Numbered from the stretch's first letter, positions 46,220 through 55,502 are shown. The stretch: 64,000 nucleotides of DNA from PALSA-1004 sp963804885 (GCA_963804885.1 CAWDSF010000005.1:330900-394899), one strand, 5' to 3'. Numbers and translations are program-made. The notes: generated by a model from the sequence alone, not told the origin.

Positions 46220-47056
46220 ATGAAGATTACGAAAATAAGCAACGTGATGGGCGCCGAGGTCACCGGCGTCGATCTCAACAACCTCACCGCCGCCGAGCGC
46301 GATCAGCTCAACAAGGCGTTTATCGATAACCTGCTGCTGTGCGTGCGCGACCAGAAGTTCGCCGACATCGGCGCTTTCCTGGACGCGTCGCGCAATTTCG
46401 GCGAGCCCAAGATCCAGCACATGGAATCGTTCCGGCTGGACGATCATCCCGAAGCCGGCGTCGTGTCGAGCGAAGACCGCGATGTGAAGGACGGCAAGCG
46501 GATCATCCGCGGGACCATGTTCCATACCGACGAAAGCTTCATTGCGGAACCGCCGAAGGCGACTGTCTTGTACGCCGTGCAGGTTCCCGGCAAGGGCGGC
46601 GCCACGCGTTACGTCAACATGCGCCTGGCTTACGAAAAGCTGGACGCCAAAACGAAAGCCGAGATCGACAAGCTGACGGCCATTCACTATTACGGCAAGA
46701 AACGCGCGGGACGCAAAGTGCCGTCACTCACCGACGAGCAGATGAAGACGACGCCGCCGGTCGCCCACCCCGTCGTCCGCACGCATGACGAAACCGGCGC
46801 CAAAGCGCTCTACGTGCACGAAACGATGACCGACTACATCGATGGCATGGACTCTGCCGCGAGCGAAGCGTTGCTGCGGAAGCTCTACGAGCACAGCACG
46901 CAGAATATGGACCTGCAATATCACCATCAGTGGCGCACGGGTGATTTCGTCATCTGGGACAACCGCGCCACGTTGCACGCCGCCACCGCGGATTATGAAG
47001 AATCGGAAAAGCGGCTGTTGTACCGCACGATGATCAAGGGCAAAGCGACGCGGTAA
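46220..47056 (+). CDS. TauD/TfdA-family Fe(II)/2-oxoglutarate dioxygenase
   Basis: 278-residue cytosolic dioxygenase. Iron ligands: His102 and Asp104 in MFHTDESF and the distal His253 in NRATLHAATADY; an Arg near 265 is placed to bind 2-oxoglutarate. Related to taurine, 2,4-D and alkylsulfate dioxygenases; the substrate cannot be told. Start MKITKISNVMGAEVTGVDL lies behind CAGGAGAATGCG. Probably co-transcribed with the preceding TctC receptor. Confidence 0.93.
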   Translation: MKITKISNVMGAEVTGVDLNNLTAAERDQLNKAFIDNLLLCVRDQKFADIGAFLDASRNFGEPKIQHMESFRLDDHPEAGVVSSEDRDVKDGKRIIRGTMFHTDESFIAEPPKATVLYAVQVPGKGGATRYVNMRLAYEKLDAKTKAEIDKLTAIHYYGKKRAGRKVPSLTDEQMKTTPPVAHPVVRTHDETGAKALYVHETMTDYIDGMDSAASEALLRKLYEHSTQNMDLQYHHQWRTGDFVIWDNRATLHAATADYEESEKRLLYRTMIKGKATR

Positions 47057-47065
47057 GTTGGCTCG

Positions 47066-47581
47066 CGCATGGAAACACTGGCCTGGTTGCCAGTATGGCG
47101 CGGCCGGGCGGCAATATTACCGGCTATTCCATCGTCGGTCCGGAGCTTGACCAGAAGCGACTTGAGATGCTCCTCGAGGTAGTGCCGACGGTGCGACGCG
47201 TCGCTTGGCTCGAAAAATCAGACAACCCGTATTATCGGGCGGTCCGAAAAGAACTGGAGAAGGGATGCCGGTCGCTCGGAATAGAACCGAATATTTATTC
47301 CAGTCGACACGGCGAGCGAGCTTGGAAGCGCGGTCGCTGAAGTGGTTCGTCAGCGCGGACAGGGGCTGATTGTTCCAGGTGATGGTCTGTTTTACGACAA
47401 CCGAACTGAAATCATGCGAAATGCGCTGACCCACAAGCTACCGACCATGGTCGAGTATAAAAGCGTGCTGAGGGCCGGCGCGTTGGTTTGCTATTCCGAT
47501 ACCCAGGCGGAGCTGAATAAGCGCTTTGCTGCATTTATCGACAAGATTCTGCGCGGTGCAAAACCTGCAGATCTGCGATGA
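47066..47581 (+). pseudogene. Truncated, frameshifted PF04392 substrate-binding gene
   Basis: Begins mid-domain with TGLVASMARPGGNITGYS and carries LEVVPTVRRVAWLEKSDNPY. It changes frame near 47300 into TASELGSAVAEVVRQRGQG and runs to KILRGAKPADL, where similarity stops abruptly. Signal peptide, N-terminal lobe and last ~40 residues are missing. The serine-hydrolase frame begins directly at the break, so this is a recombination or deletion joint. Confidence 0.85.
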
Positions 47582-47582
47582 T

Positions 47583-48530
47583 ATGCTGGCTCGCCAGCGG
47601 ATCATGGGACTCCTCATCCTCAAGGACGGTGAGGTGCAAGTCGAGCGCTATCAATACGATCGCAAGCCAAGCGATCGGTTCACCTCGCAGTCGATGGCGA
47701 AATCGATCACAGCGCTCGCGATTGGCTATGCTCTGGAGGAAGGCAAAATCACATCACTCGACGATCGGGCGGAGCAGTACGCGCCCAGGCTTCGCGGGTC
47801 GATCCTGGGTGAGACAACCATTCGTAATCTGCTGCGCATGGCGTCCGGCGCGCGCTACAAGCAAAGTTACGATGGAAGCGGCGATACCCAGCGTTTCTCG
47901 GATGCGATTGCGCGCGACGGCGTGGAAGCCGCCGCTCGCAGCGTAACGGCCCGCGACACCGAGCAAGGGGCACACTTCTACTACGCGAGTCCGCATAGCG
48001 CCAGTCTGGCGGCGGTGGCGCGCGGCGCGACCGGTGTGAGCCTGAGCGAATACCTGACGGCGCGCCTTTGGCGAAGGATAGGCGCAGAAGAAACTGCGAT
48101 CTGGAACACTGACAAGACTGGATTGGAAATTGGTCTGGGCAACTTCAATGCCACACTGCGGGACTACGCACGACTGGGAGTGGTTCTTGCGAACGACGGA
48201 ATGCGTCCCGATTTGCCGGCGCCCAATCAGATCATTCCACGTGAGTTCCTCCTCGACGCCACCGATTGGAAACGCCAACCCGAGCAGTTCCGGCCGGGGA
48301 AAGCAACTCCTTATCTGGGATACGGCTATCAATTCTGGACGTATCCCGGCCAAAAAAGACGATTTATGATGCTCGGTGTGTATGGCCAATCTATATTCAT
48401 CGATCCGGAATTAAAACTAGTGATTGTCCAAACGGCGGCGAATGCCACCGCTGAAGCCGGAAACACATCGCTTGGCCGTGAACGCGACGCGTTCTGGCGC
48501 GGTGTGCTGCGCTACTACGACAAAAAGTAA
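47583..48530 (+). CDS. Serine hydrolase (beta-lactamase/PBP4-like, PF00144), N-terminus probably lost
   Basis: 315 residues from the ATG at 47583 (open frame from 47526). The SxxK nucleophile motif is in FTSQSMAKSITAL only about 38 residues in; intact family members have a signal peptide and roughly 40 more residues before it. The Tyr motif may be YYASPHSAS, and the C-terminal sheet YGQSIFIDPELKLVIVQTAA is present. No ribosome-binding site fits. The gene is fused to the remnant of a substrate-binding gene upstream, so it is probably a truncated, non-exported derivative. Confidence 0.8.
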   Translation: MLARQRIMGLLILKDGEVQVERYQYDRKPSDRFTSQSMAKSITALAIGYALEEGKITSLDDRAEQYAPRLRGSILGETTIRNLLRMASGARYKQSYDGSGDTQRFSDAIARDGVEAAARSVTARDTEQGAHFYYASPHSASLAAVARGATGVSLSEYLTARLWRRIGAEETAIWNTDKTGLEIGLGNFNATLRDYARLGVVLANDGMRPDLPAPNQIIPREFLLDATDWKRQPEQFRPGKATPYLGYGYQFWTYPGQKRRFMMLGVYGQSIFIDPELKLVIVQTAANATAEAGNTSLGRERDAFWRGVLRYYDKK

Positions 48531-48577
48531 GCGTTCCAAGACCGGAAAACAGCCCGCCCCGTACCGGATCGTCTATC

Positions 48578-49378
48578 GTGTCCAGATTCGCGCTAGCTCT
48601 AGTCTGCCTCTTGCTCGCGTCGTGCGCGGGCACGCCTGCGATCGCGCCCGCCGTGCGCTCCGATCTCGCGCCGACCGGCAAACTGCGCGCCGGGATCAAT
48701 TATGCAAATTCCATTATCGCGACCAAAGACCCGGTCAGCGGAGAACTGCGCGGTGTATCGGTTGACCTGATGCGCGAAATTGCCCAGCGCATCAATGTGC
48801 CCCTGGAACTGGTCGGGTTCGATTTTTCCGGCAAGATGGCCGATGCATTGATTGCGGGCGAGATCGATGTTGGCGCGCTGGCGGGCGGAACCGGAACGGG
48901 CCGCGAGAGCGCCATGGACTTTACCGCGGGCTATCTGCAGATCGAGGCCACGTACATGGTGCCGCCGGGCTCGCCGGTGCTGACGGCGGCCGACGTAGAC
49001 AGGGAAGGCTTGCGCGTCGGCGTGGCGGCCAAGAGCGCTTTCGAGCCTTATCTTGCCCGCACTCTGAAGCGAGCCAAACTCGTGACTGGTCCCGGTAACC
49101 CGACGGCGTTCGAGTTACTGCGCAGCGGACAAGTGGAAGTGCTTGCGGGTTTGAGGCATCAGCTCATCGAAGTCAGGGACAAGCTGCCGGGCTCGCGCAT
49201 ACTCGAAGGCCGGTTCCTCGTCGTCGAGCAGACCCTGGCGGTGCGGAAAGGCCGTGACGCCGGCATCGAATATCTGCGTGAATTCATCGAGGACGCAAAA
49301 GCGTCGGGCTTCGTCGCACAGGCACTCGCGAAATCCGGCAATGGAAACGTGCCGGTTTCGCCGCTGACGGCTAAATGA
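48578..49378 (+). CDS. Amino-acid-type ABC substrate-binding lipoprotein (SBP_bac_3)
   Basis: 266 residues from a GTG at 48578. Lipoprotein signal MSRFALALVCLLLASC (Cys16). The SBP_bac_3 fold shows as LRAGINYANSI, VSVDLMREIAQRINVPLELV, IAGEIDVGALAGGTGTGRESAMDFT and the second lobe LRVGVAAKSAFEPYL. Binds amino acids or similar polar solutes; no permease is near. It lies 47 bases after the hydrolase. Confidence 0.9.
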   Translation: MSRFALALVCLLLASCAGTPAIAPAVRSDLAPTGKLRAGINYANSIIATKDPVSGELRGVSVDLMREIAQRINVPLELVGFDFSGKMADALIAGEIDVGALAGGTGTGRESAMDFTAGYLQIEATYMVPPGSPVLTAADVDREGLRVGVAAKSAFEPYLARTLKRAKLVTGPGNPTAFELLRSGQVEVLAGLRHQLIEVRDKLPGSRILEGRFLVVEQTLAVRKGRDAGIEYLREFIEDAKASGFVAQALAKSGNGNVPVSPLTAK

Positions 49379-49510
49379 TGGCCGCGTGAGGTTGCGGCTG
49401 CTGAACACAAAGGCTGGGGTTAATCCGGGTTTATGCCCGCATCGTCCACCACTTCGCGCGCAGCCGGCCGGCCCTTGCGAGGGGCAAAAACCAGGTGCTG
49501 CGGAGATTGA

Positions 49511-50137
49511 CTACGCGGCCAGCTTCTGGCGGCGCGCCATGAATCCAAGCAGGCCAAGACCGGCAAGCATCATCGCATAGGTCTCGGGCTCGGGAACAGC
49601 GGCGGCAATGGCTCGTCCTTCGACGATGATGGCGTTGAATGTGGTGGACGGCGCAAAACCGCCACCTGAGTCAATTGCGTACCCGATGAATGTCGCCAAC
49701 CCCGAACTCGGCGCAATCTGTGGATTGGTCCGGTCCCAGGCCGGGGGAGCTCCTGCCGGGAACGCTACCTCAATCCAGTAAGTGGTGTTCGCAGCCAGCA
49801 ACAAGGGTGCGGCCGGTGTAAGCGTATAAGCCGCCGTAGGTCCGAAGCCGGCGATGGTCGGCGACGTACCAATCGTTGCTATGAAGCTTCCCGGCACCCC
49901 ACTGGCATCCGCATTCAGCGTGAACGTCAGGGTGCCGCCCGAACTGTCGTGTCCCCCCAGCGCGACCTGGATGTCGTCGAGCAAAAGTGCGCTCGCTCCC
50001 GTGAGAAACCCAACGGCCTTTGTTCCGAAGTTTGACCCGTTTTGGTACGGTGCGGTGACCGAATTTCCGAAGATCAGCGACGCTTCAGCGTTTGTGCAAA
50101 GTGCGATTAGAAAAGCCGCAAATAAACCTTTCTTCAT
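49511..50137 (-). CDS. PEP-CTERM sorted exported protein
   Basis: 208 residues from MKKGLFAAFLIALCTNAEAS (start 50137, with GGGAGCTCC just upstream; a Met at 50161 is possible). The body is a Thr/Ser/Gly-rich beta sandwich of the choice-of-anchor type. It ends with the sorting signal VPEPETYAMMLAGLGLLGF and a basic tail ARRQKLAA. The signal is cut by an exosortase (EpsH/XrtB-type) not present in this window. Probably a surface or exopolysaccharide-associated protein. Confidence 0.93.
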   Translation of the reverse strand: MKKGLFAAFLIALCTNAEASLIFGNSVTAPYQNGSNFGTKAVGFLTGASALLLDDIQVALGGHDSSGGTLTFTLNADASGVPGSFIATIGTSPTIAGFGPTAAYTLTPAAPLLLAANTTYWIEVAFPAGAPPAWDRTNPQIAPSSGLATFIGYAIDSGGGFAPSTTFNAIIVEGRAIAAAVPEPETYAMMLAGLGLLGFMARRQKLAA

Positions 50138-50857
50138 GGGAGCTCCTTTCCAAGTTGGCATTGCCCCGGGCCATTTCCATTGTCATAAAATTTCCCGAAT
50201 AGAAAATATAACCCAAAACAGGATAATTTTTAAGCATGACAATTGAAGAAAACGACGGGGGTTTTTTGTAAAAATTACACCACGCCCGAACCGGGTCAGA
50301 AACCCCATAAATGCTGTCATGAGTCGGATCAAATTGACGGGGGCCCGACAAGGAGCTGTTACGTTGATGCGCCGTGAAAATTCGCAGTGGCGGCGTCTGT
50401 GCGATGACCGTCACGCCGGAGCCAGCGGCTTTAATCCGTGCTTCGGCATCGAAGCACGTATGGCCGCCTTTGTTCCGGGCCCGCCCTCTTCACCTCCTTC
50501 CGGGCATCAGGACGGGCTTCTATCCGCAGCGCAAATGGATTTTGGGATGCCTTCTCCTGATTTAATGTCGTCCCTGGTCGATCATTGGATTTTTTTGCTG
50601 CGGCATCTAGCCTGGCTTGCAAATACTTCCCGCATCTCTGCAAAGCGTTTCCGTGTAATAAATTTGCAATTCTTGCTTCATTGCAAGCGGTTGCCGAGCG
50701 CAAACCATTTTTGATTAGGGAGTCGCGGCTGCATTCGTAATCGAGCGTCCTACACTGTTCAAGCGTCACATTAGATTAATGGGTGTAGGCATTCAGTCGT
50801 AATTGTCTTTGCCGGAAATTTTGCTTAGACTGAAAACTTTCCGATGTTGGGTGTGGT
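50138..50857. other. Long divergent intergenic region
   Basis: 720 bases between the leftward PEP-CTERM gene and the rightward Crp/Fnr gene. The first ~150 bases are AT-rich and should hold the PEP-CTERM promoter. No frame in 50300-50850 has a recognisable domain. I did not find a clear sigma-54 box or a clear Fnr/Crp palindrome. Confidence 0.45.
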
Positions 50858-51505
50858 ATGTCGCTTGCCTCGAATCCCCACGAACTCGAATTGCTGACTG
50901 ACGACGTTCTGCGTGAGATTGCGTCGCTCGGGCAGTTGCGCAAGTTCCAAAAGAATGTCGCAATCATCCAGGAAGGGGACGCCGGAGATTCCCTTTATAT
51001 AATTGTGGCCGGCAAAGTGAAGGTTTACGCAAGCGACGACAACGGGCGGGAGGTCGTCATCGACATCTTCGGCCCCGGCGAATACGTCGGCGAGATGATG
51101 CTCGACGGCGGCACGCGGTCAGCGTCGGTGATGACCATGGAGCCCTCGACCTTTTCTGTGGTTAGCCGCGCCGAACTTCACCAGCACATCGTCAAGCATC
51201 CCGATGTCGGGATTTTCCTGATTTCACGGCTCATCAAACGCACGCGCAAGGCGACCAACAACATCAAGTCGCTCGCGCTGATGGACGTTTACGGCCGCGT
51301 GGCGAAACTGCTTTTGAACCTCGCAGTGGAAGATTCGGGGAAATTGCGGGTGCCGGAGAAGCTCACGCATCAGGAAATCGCCGACCGCGTCGGATCGTCG
51401 CGCGAGATGATAGGCCGCATCATGAAAGACCTGGTCATCGGCGGCTACATCGAAGTGCACGATCGAACGATCGTGATGAACAAGCAACCGCCCGCCCATT
51501 GGTAG
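50858..51505 (+). CDS. Crp/Fnr-family transcription regulator
   Basis: 215 residues: cyclic-nucleotide-binding-type beta barrel (about 12-130; GDAGDSLYIIVAGKVKVYASD, FGPGEYVGEMMLDGGTRSASV), dimer helix, and winged helix-turn-helix (LTHQEIADRVGSSREMIGRIMKDL). No N-terminal Cys cluster, so not an Fnr iron-sulfur sensor. GEMMLDGGTRSASV resembles the cAMP pocket of Crp (GELALIYGTPRAATV) only in part. Targets unknown. Confidence 0.92.
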   Translation: MSLASNPHELELLTDDVLREIASLGQLRKFQKNVAIIQEGDAGDSLYIIVAGKVKVYASDDNGREVVIDIFGPGEYVGEMMLDGGTRSASVMTMEPSTFSVVSRAELHQHIVKHPDVGIFLISRLIKRTRKATNNIKSLALMDVYGRVAKLLLNLAVEDSGKLRVPEKLTHQEIADRVGSSREMIGRIMKDLVIGGYIEVHDRTIVMNKQPPAHW

Positions 51506-51536
51506 CCGGCCCGCCTGGCTCCGACTGCGATAAATA

Positions 51537-51660
51537 GAAGCCACCTCAAAAACCCGTCAAGGCCGTTCGTGCTGAGGTAATCGAAGCATGGATGGCCGCA
51601 CTCCCGCAAACCTATTCGCCCTTCTATACATCAGGGCGAACGGTTTTTGAGATGGCTTCC
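51537..51660. repeat. 124-bp palindromic element with ~20-bp terminal inverted repeats
   Basis: Left end gaagccacctcaaaaacccg (from 51537) pairs with right end acggtttttgagatggcttc (51640-51659) with one mismatch and one extra base. The inner arms also pair in part (ccgttcgtgctgag against ctgatg...gggcgaacgg). Size and structure suggest a MITE- or REP-like non-coding repeat. Part of its centre (catggatggccgcact...cgcaaacct) recurs near 8459-8497. Confidence 0.65.
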
Positions 51661-51830
51661 GGTTGATCTGTGCCCTACCCGTGCACCGGGTATAAGTCGC
51701 CGGGTAATAAGTCACTCCGCCACCCACTAATACTTACTACATAGCGCGGGCCGCACGTCCTACTCTGTCATCACGTTGACCGGAAACGGTCGGCAAACTC
51801 CGAAATCATTTTTGAAGAGGGGATGACATC

Positions 51831-52085
51831 ATGACTACTCACGAGCTGTTTCTCAAAACCACCAAACGCACAGGCAAAGAATTCGGGCCAGGCCACCATA
51901 TCGCCGGGCTCATCGTGCTGGTTGTCGTCGCGACGCTCGGCTCACTGCAGTTGATCCACCCGGGCAGCAGCGCCGCGCTCGATTCCGCGCCGCAGGCCAA
52001 CAATGCGCCCGCCGCCGTCGAATATTTTCCCGCGCAGTACGTGAATCAGGCGACGCAACCCGAAAAGCAAATTGAGACGTTCTGA
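51831..52085 (+). CDS. Small membrane protein, unknown
   Basis: 84 residues with one membrane helix (about 25-43, HIAGLIVLVVVATLGSLQLI) and a polar tail. ATG at 51831 behind GAGGGGATGACATC. No family recognised. Followed 62 bases later by another small single-helix protein gene. Confidence 0.6.
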   Translation: MTTHELFLKTTKRTGKEFGPGHHIAGLIVLVVVATLGSLQLIHPGSSAALDSAPQANNAPAAVEYFPAQYVNQATQPEKQIETF

Positions 52086-52147
52086 TATCGCTTGGGCCAA
52101 AAACCAGGTTCTCATCAGAAGCGTTTCGCCGCACACGGAGGCAAGCC

Positions 52148-52636
52148 ATGGTTAGCCAACATGAAAGAGAAAGGTTGACGGAAGCGTTCAAGCGGGAGTC
52201 GTTCATCGGTGCTGCCGTCGTATTCAAGTGCGTAGCAGGACTGTTGGTCGTCGCCGCGCTAGCCGTCGTCGGTGTTCAAACCGATACGACCGATGCAACC
52301 ACTACGACCGCCAGTCAGCCACTGTCGCAGGGGTATGAGAAAGCGTCGATGGCTTACGGCACGACGCTCTTTCAGGAGCGCCAAACGCTTCTGGAGCCCG
52401 GACAACTGGGAGTCGCCATCCAAATACTTTCCGCGAATGCCGCGGACATTCGCCATGCTGCACCGAATATCCTGGTTCACGCAGCGCGGGGCGGCGCCCG
52501 TTCATTCGCTGCAGAACTGATCGATACTCCTCCCTGCGGCGCAATGCCGCACTCTTCCCGATTCAGCCTTTGGGCTGGATCGGGTTTTCTTCGTCCGCTC
52601 AATCCCGCATCTACATCGAACCGTGAAAATTTCTAA
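52148..52636 (+). CDS. Small membrane protein, unknown
   Basis: 162 residues: basic/acidic N-terminus (SQHERERLTEAFKRE), one membrane helix (about 26-45), then a Thr/Ala-rich region; the last ~60 residues look less protein-like. GGAGG lies eight bases before the ATG. Its stop codon coincides with the first of two hairpins. Confidence 0.55.
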   Translation: MVSQHERERLTEAFKRESFIGAAVVFKCVAGLLVVAALAVVGVQTDTTDATTTTASQPLSQGYEKASMAYGTTLFQERQTLLEPGQLGVAIQILSANAADIRHAAPNILVHAARGGARSFAAELIDTPPCGAMPHSSRFSLWAGSGFLRPLNPASTSNRENF

Positions 52637-52697
52637 ACCTCACAAAAATGTGAGGTTTGCTCTCGGAAAATTTCAAACCTCACAAAATGTCAGGTTT
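52635..52697 (+). repeat. Two tandem hairpin repeats (~40-bp period)
   Basis: First unit AAACCTCAC (52635-52643)/GTGAGGTTT (52650-52658); second AAACCTCAC (52675-52683)/GTCAGGTTT (52689-52697), with similar spacers (ttgctctcggaaaatttc; ttgctgtcagaaaaatta). Directly after a stop codon, so they may act as transcription terminators or mRNA-stabilising hairpins. No T run follows. Confidence 0.6.
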
Positions 52698-52966
52698 GCT
52701 GTCAGAAAAATTATCGCACTTCAGAAATTGCCGCGTTAACTTCCTGGTCCTATGACAAACGTCTCGCAAGTTTTACGCGGGCGTAATCTATTCGCAATCG
52801 CGCAAGCGTGATACTGTGACGAACAGTTCGATCAAATTATCGGCTCTGTCTACTTGACAACATTTCTCCAGCGGAGAAAAATTTCTTCACGCCGCGTGAG
52901 TAGCAGGCGCTCCGACAAATCTCAACGCCCGAGTCCGGGCATCCGACCATCCAATGGGAGGAACGA

Positions 52967-54065
52967 ATGGCAACTAAAAATGAATTCAACGAGGCGGTAC
53001 TGGTTCCGCGTCCCGACTGCGATCCGGGTCCTCTTCACGAGGGTTGCGACGGGCCGCCCCCGACTCCGTGGCTCTCGTGGAAGCATTGCTTCAAGGTCTT
53101 TGAATTCCGCGAATACGATCTTCGCCTCGAGCAGGCGGCCGCTGTCGCACGAGGCGGAATAAAAATCCGGGCGCGCTTCGAGCATGCGCTCTGTCCTATG
53201 GGCCGCAAGCAGGGACCCATCGTCCACAGCCTCACGTTGCTCCCGCAGGAGGAAGTCAAGATCTACCAATTCGATCGGTATAGCCACGCCACGAGCACGT
53301 CGGCCCGCTTCAGCCAACGTTCCAACGTTCTTCTCTTACGTGAGCCGGGTGACCGAGTCTCTGGCCAGCGTGAAAACCGATTTCGGAACCGCATTTTCCA
53401 GCACTGCTTCCGTCGCTGGTTCTTCGGGCGGCGGAATCGATCTGGGTATCGTGAGCTTCGGCGGCGAAGCGGCCTCGTCCGCCTCGGTTTCGGTCAGCAA
53501 CCACCTGAACGTGGACTCGGTCTTCGAGTCGTTCCGTCACGTGGCCGAAATCAGCTCGCAGGCCGTCGAGACCGAGCGGTCCATCGTGGTGAATACCTTC
53601 GAAGAGAACGTTAACATCAACTCGACGTCCCGCACGCTGCGGAACGCGAACCACTGTCGCGCGGTGACGTATTTCATCCGCCGCGTTTTCGAGGTCTATT
53701 GCCTCACGACCAGGCTGGTCGGGATCGAAGTCCAGAGCGGCGGGAATTGGATCGACATCAAGTCCGTACCGGATGCGCTGAAGAATGCGATCGTGAAGCA
53801 GCTTGGCGCGGTCGTCGTCGGCCAGGTATCGCAACGAAGCACCGAGATCGCCATTCCTACGGATGGCCTTTTGTTCGAGGCCGAATTGGCCCACTGCAGC
53901 TCCTGCGAACCCGAGATGGAGAAGCGGATCGATCTCGAGCTGAAGAAGCTGGAACTGGAAATCGAGCTGCTGGAACGCGAAAATGAACGACGCAAGGGCC
54001 GGATCGCCAGCGGCGATTGGTCCGAGTTCGAGCCGAGCCCGCAACCAGCAGCGGTGAACGCCTAG
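52967..54065 (+). pseudogene. Unrecognised protein of about 366 residues, one frameshift
   Basis: Starts MATKNEFNEAVLVPRPDCD behind GGGAGGAACGA, a strong site. The first frame (to about 53320) includes IVHSLTLLPQEEVKIYQFDRY; the second (from about 53325) includes FFSYVSRVTESLASVKTDFG, a long Ser/Val/Ala-rich region and a C-terminal coiled coil (LELKKLELEIELLERENERR). Removing one T near 53321 gives NVFSYVSRVTE. No signal peptide and no family known to me. Length is 3n+1. Confidence 0.7.
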
Positions 54066-54167
54066 CCCACTGGCGGGTGGCTCCGCCCCCTGCAACACTC
54101 GCCATTTCGCGATTTCCGCCTGTAGCAGATTCCCGCCCCGCCCCGGCGTGCCTCAGGCTTAGTATTC

Positions 54168-54305
54168 AAAGGCGCCAAACCGGCAGATCTCCCCGTCGAG
54201 CAGCCCACGAAGTTCGAGTTGATTATCAACCGCAAGACGGCGAGCGCACTGGGCCTCACCATCCCGCAGTCGCTCCTGATCAGCGCCGATAAGGTGATCG
54301 AATAA
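54168..54305 (+). pseudogene. 3'-end remnant of a PF04392 substrate-binding gene
   Basis: Forty-five codons plus stop, KGAKPADLPVEQPTKFELII to LLISADKVIE, are intact, but nothing upstream matches the family. It starts at the same GAKPADL block where the fragment ending at 47581 stops. Confidence 0.85.
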
Positions 54306-54315
54306 GCCTGAATCT

Positions 54316-54335
54316 CCGCTTCGGGTCGGAAGCGG
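54316..54335. repeat. Short inverted repeat
   Basis: CCGCTTC/GAAGCGG with a 6-base loop (gggtcg), between the PF04392 remnant and the terminator. Possibly part of a dispersed element; function unknown. Confidence 0.4.
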
Positions 54336-54349
54336 TCATTCGCGAGGCA

Positions 54350-54379
54350 TCAAAAACAAACCCCGCCGAAGCGGGGTTT
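54350..54379 (-). terminator. Intrinsic terminator of the second PEP-CTERM gene
   Basis: On the minus strand, AAACCCCGC-TTCG-GCGGGGTTT (54379-54358) is followed by GTTTTTG. Nine-base-pair stem with a stable tetraloop and a T run, 34 bases after the TAA of the leftward gene. Confidence 0.88.
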
Positions 54380-54413
54380 GTGTGTGTGGCTACTGAAAAC
54401 GGATTAAGCGACT

Positions 54414-55227
54414 TTCTGTCCCCTGCGCCGTGCGATGAATGCGAACAGGCCCAGACCCGCCAGCAACATGCCATAGGTGTCCGGCTCCGGAACCGCGGTA
54501 CTGCAAACGTCGCGTTGCCGCCGCCGCCATTGAGCGAAAGGCGGAAGTTAGTCCCGCCCAGCGGAAACTGGGTGATCACGCTGCCGGTATTGGTGAAGGC
54601 GGCGCTCAAGTCCAGGATTTGCGAAGCGTTAGGATTGACAAAGAAGCCTGCGAACGCAGCATTCGGTACGAAGGTCGCAAGTACGCTCGCAGCCGGCAGG
54701 AGATTACCCGGCGTACCGGTGAGCGATGTACTTCCAGGGGCAGCCAGGCTGCCAGTGGCCAACGTGATCGCCGGGGCACCCGTCACCTCAAATATCCCAT
54801 CTAGATTGCTATCCGCGAACGTCGTGATGCCGGGAGCACCCAGCAATGAATAGTTCAAGCTGCTGAAGCTGCCGGTGGAAGGAATGCCCGGGGTCTGAGT
54901 CCCGGTAGCTGTGAAAGAAATGTACAGGCTGTAAGCCGTGCCCCCTGGAAATGACGCCGTCGGAATCGACGTGGGCAATCCGTTGTTCGAGAACACGGTC
55001 AGTCCCGCGAACCCCTGCTCCGAGAAGGCGGTGCCGCCGCCCGTAATGTCAATCGCCGCATAGGTGTTGATTAACACGTTGTCGAACGTGAATGGAGCCG
55101 CGGTAGTGAGGCCCGGCACTGCTGAAGGGTTCCATGTCACGTCTATCGGAGCAGCCGCATTGGCTAACGACGCTCCCGTTAACAACAACGCGGCAAACGG
55201 CGCCGCTAAATATTTCTTGAGTTGCAT
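54414..55227 (-). pseudogene. PEP-CTERM exported protein, frameshift before the sorting signal
   Basis: Starts MQLKKYLAAPFAALLLTGAS (signal peptide, cut near ANAAA) at 55227. The body is rich in Gly/Ser/Thr/Ala beta structure. Near 54485 the frame changes: the annotated frame runs into junk, while the alternative reads AVPEPDTYGMLLAGLGLFAF then a basic tail and TAA at 54416-54414, a perfect PEP-CTERM signal. Net length 3n+1. Intact protein would be about 270 residues. Confidence 0.88.
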
Positions 55228-55419
55228 GGTCTTTCCTTTCACTAGCAGGGTTATATGGCCACAGTAAATTTCGCACCGCAGGACCAAGGCTCATTACAGC
55301 AGCGATGATGCATTAATACGTCGTGTAGCACTAGGGCCCAAAAGAACTAATCTTCAGAGACCTACTGTAAGCTGGACACTGATTTTCGAGCGTTTTTTCC
55401 GACCGTTTACCTGTCACGC

Positions 55420-55467
55420 AGGAAGCTGCCCTTGCGCGCCGACAAGGTGATCGAGAAGCTTGCGTGA
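55420..55467 (+). pseudogene. Short 3'-end remnant of a PF04392 gene
   Basis: LPLRADKVIEKLA-stop, matching the conserved C-terminus (LRADKVIE) of the family with a few extra codons. Very short, but the third such 3'-end relic in the window. Confidence 0.5.
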
Positions 55468-55502
55468 CTAGCCGGTTTGCAGAACCCCGGCTGACCGCCC
55501 TT

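Noticed and set aside
52635..52697. Possible CRISPR array
   Set aside because: Only two units, with imperfect repeats that are themselves hairpins; no cas genes in the window.
54168..54305. Small independent protein gene
   Set aside because: It is exactly the C-terminus of the PF04392 family with no start codon or ribosome-binding site.
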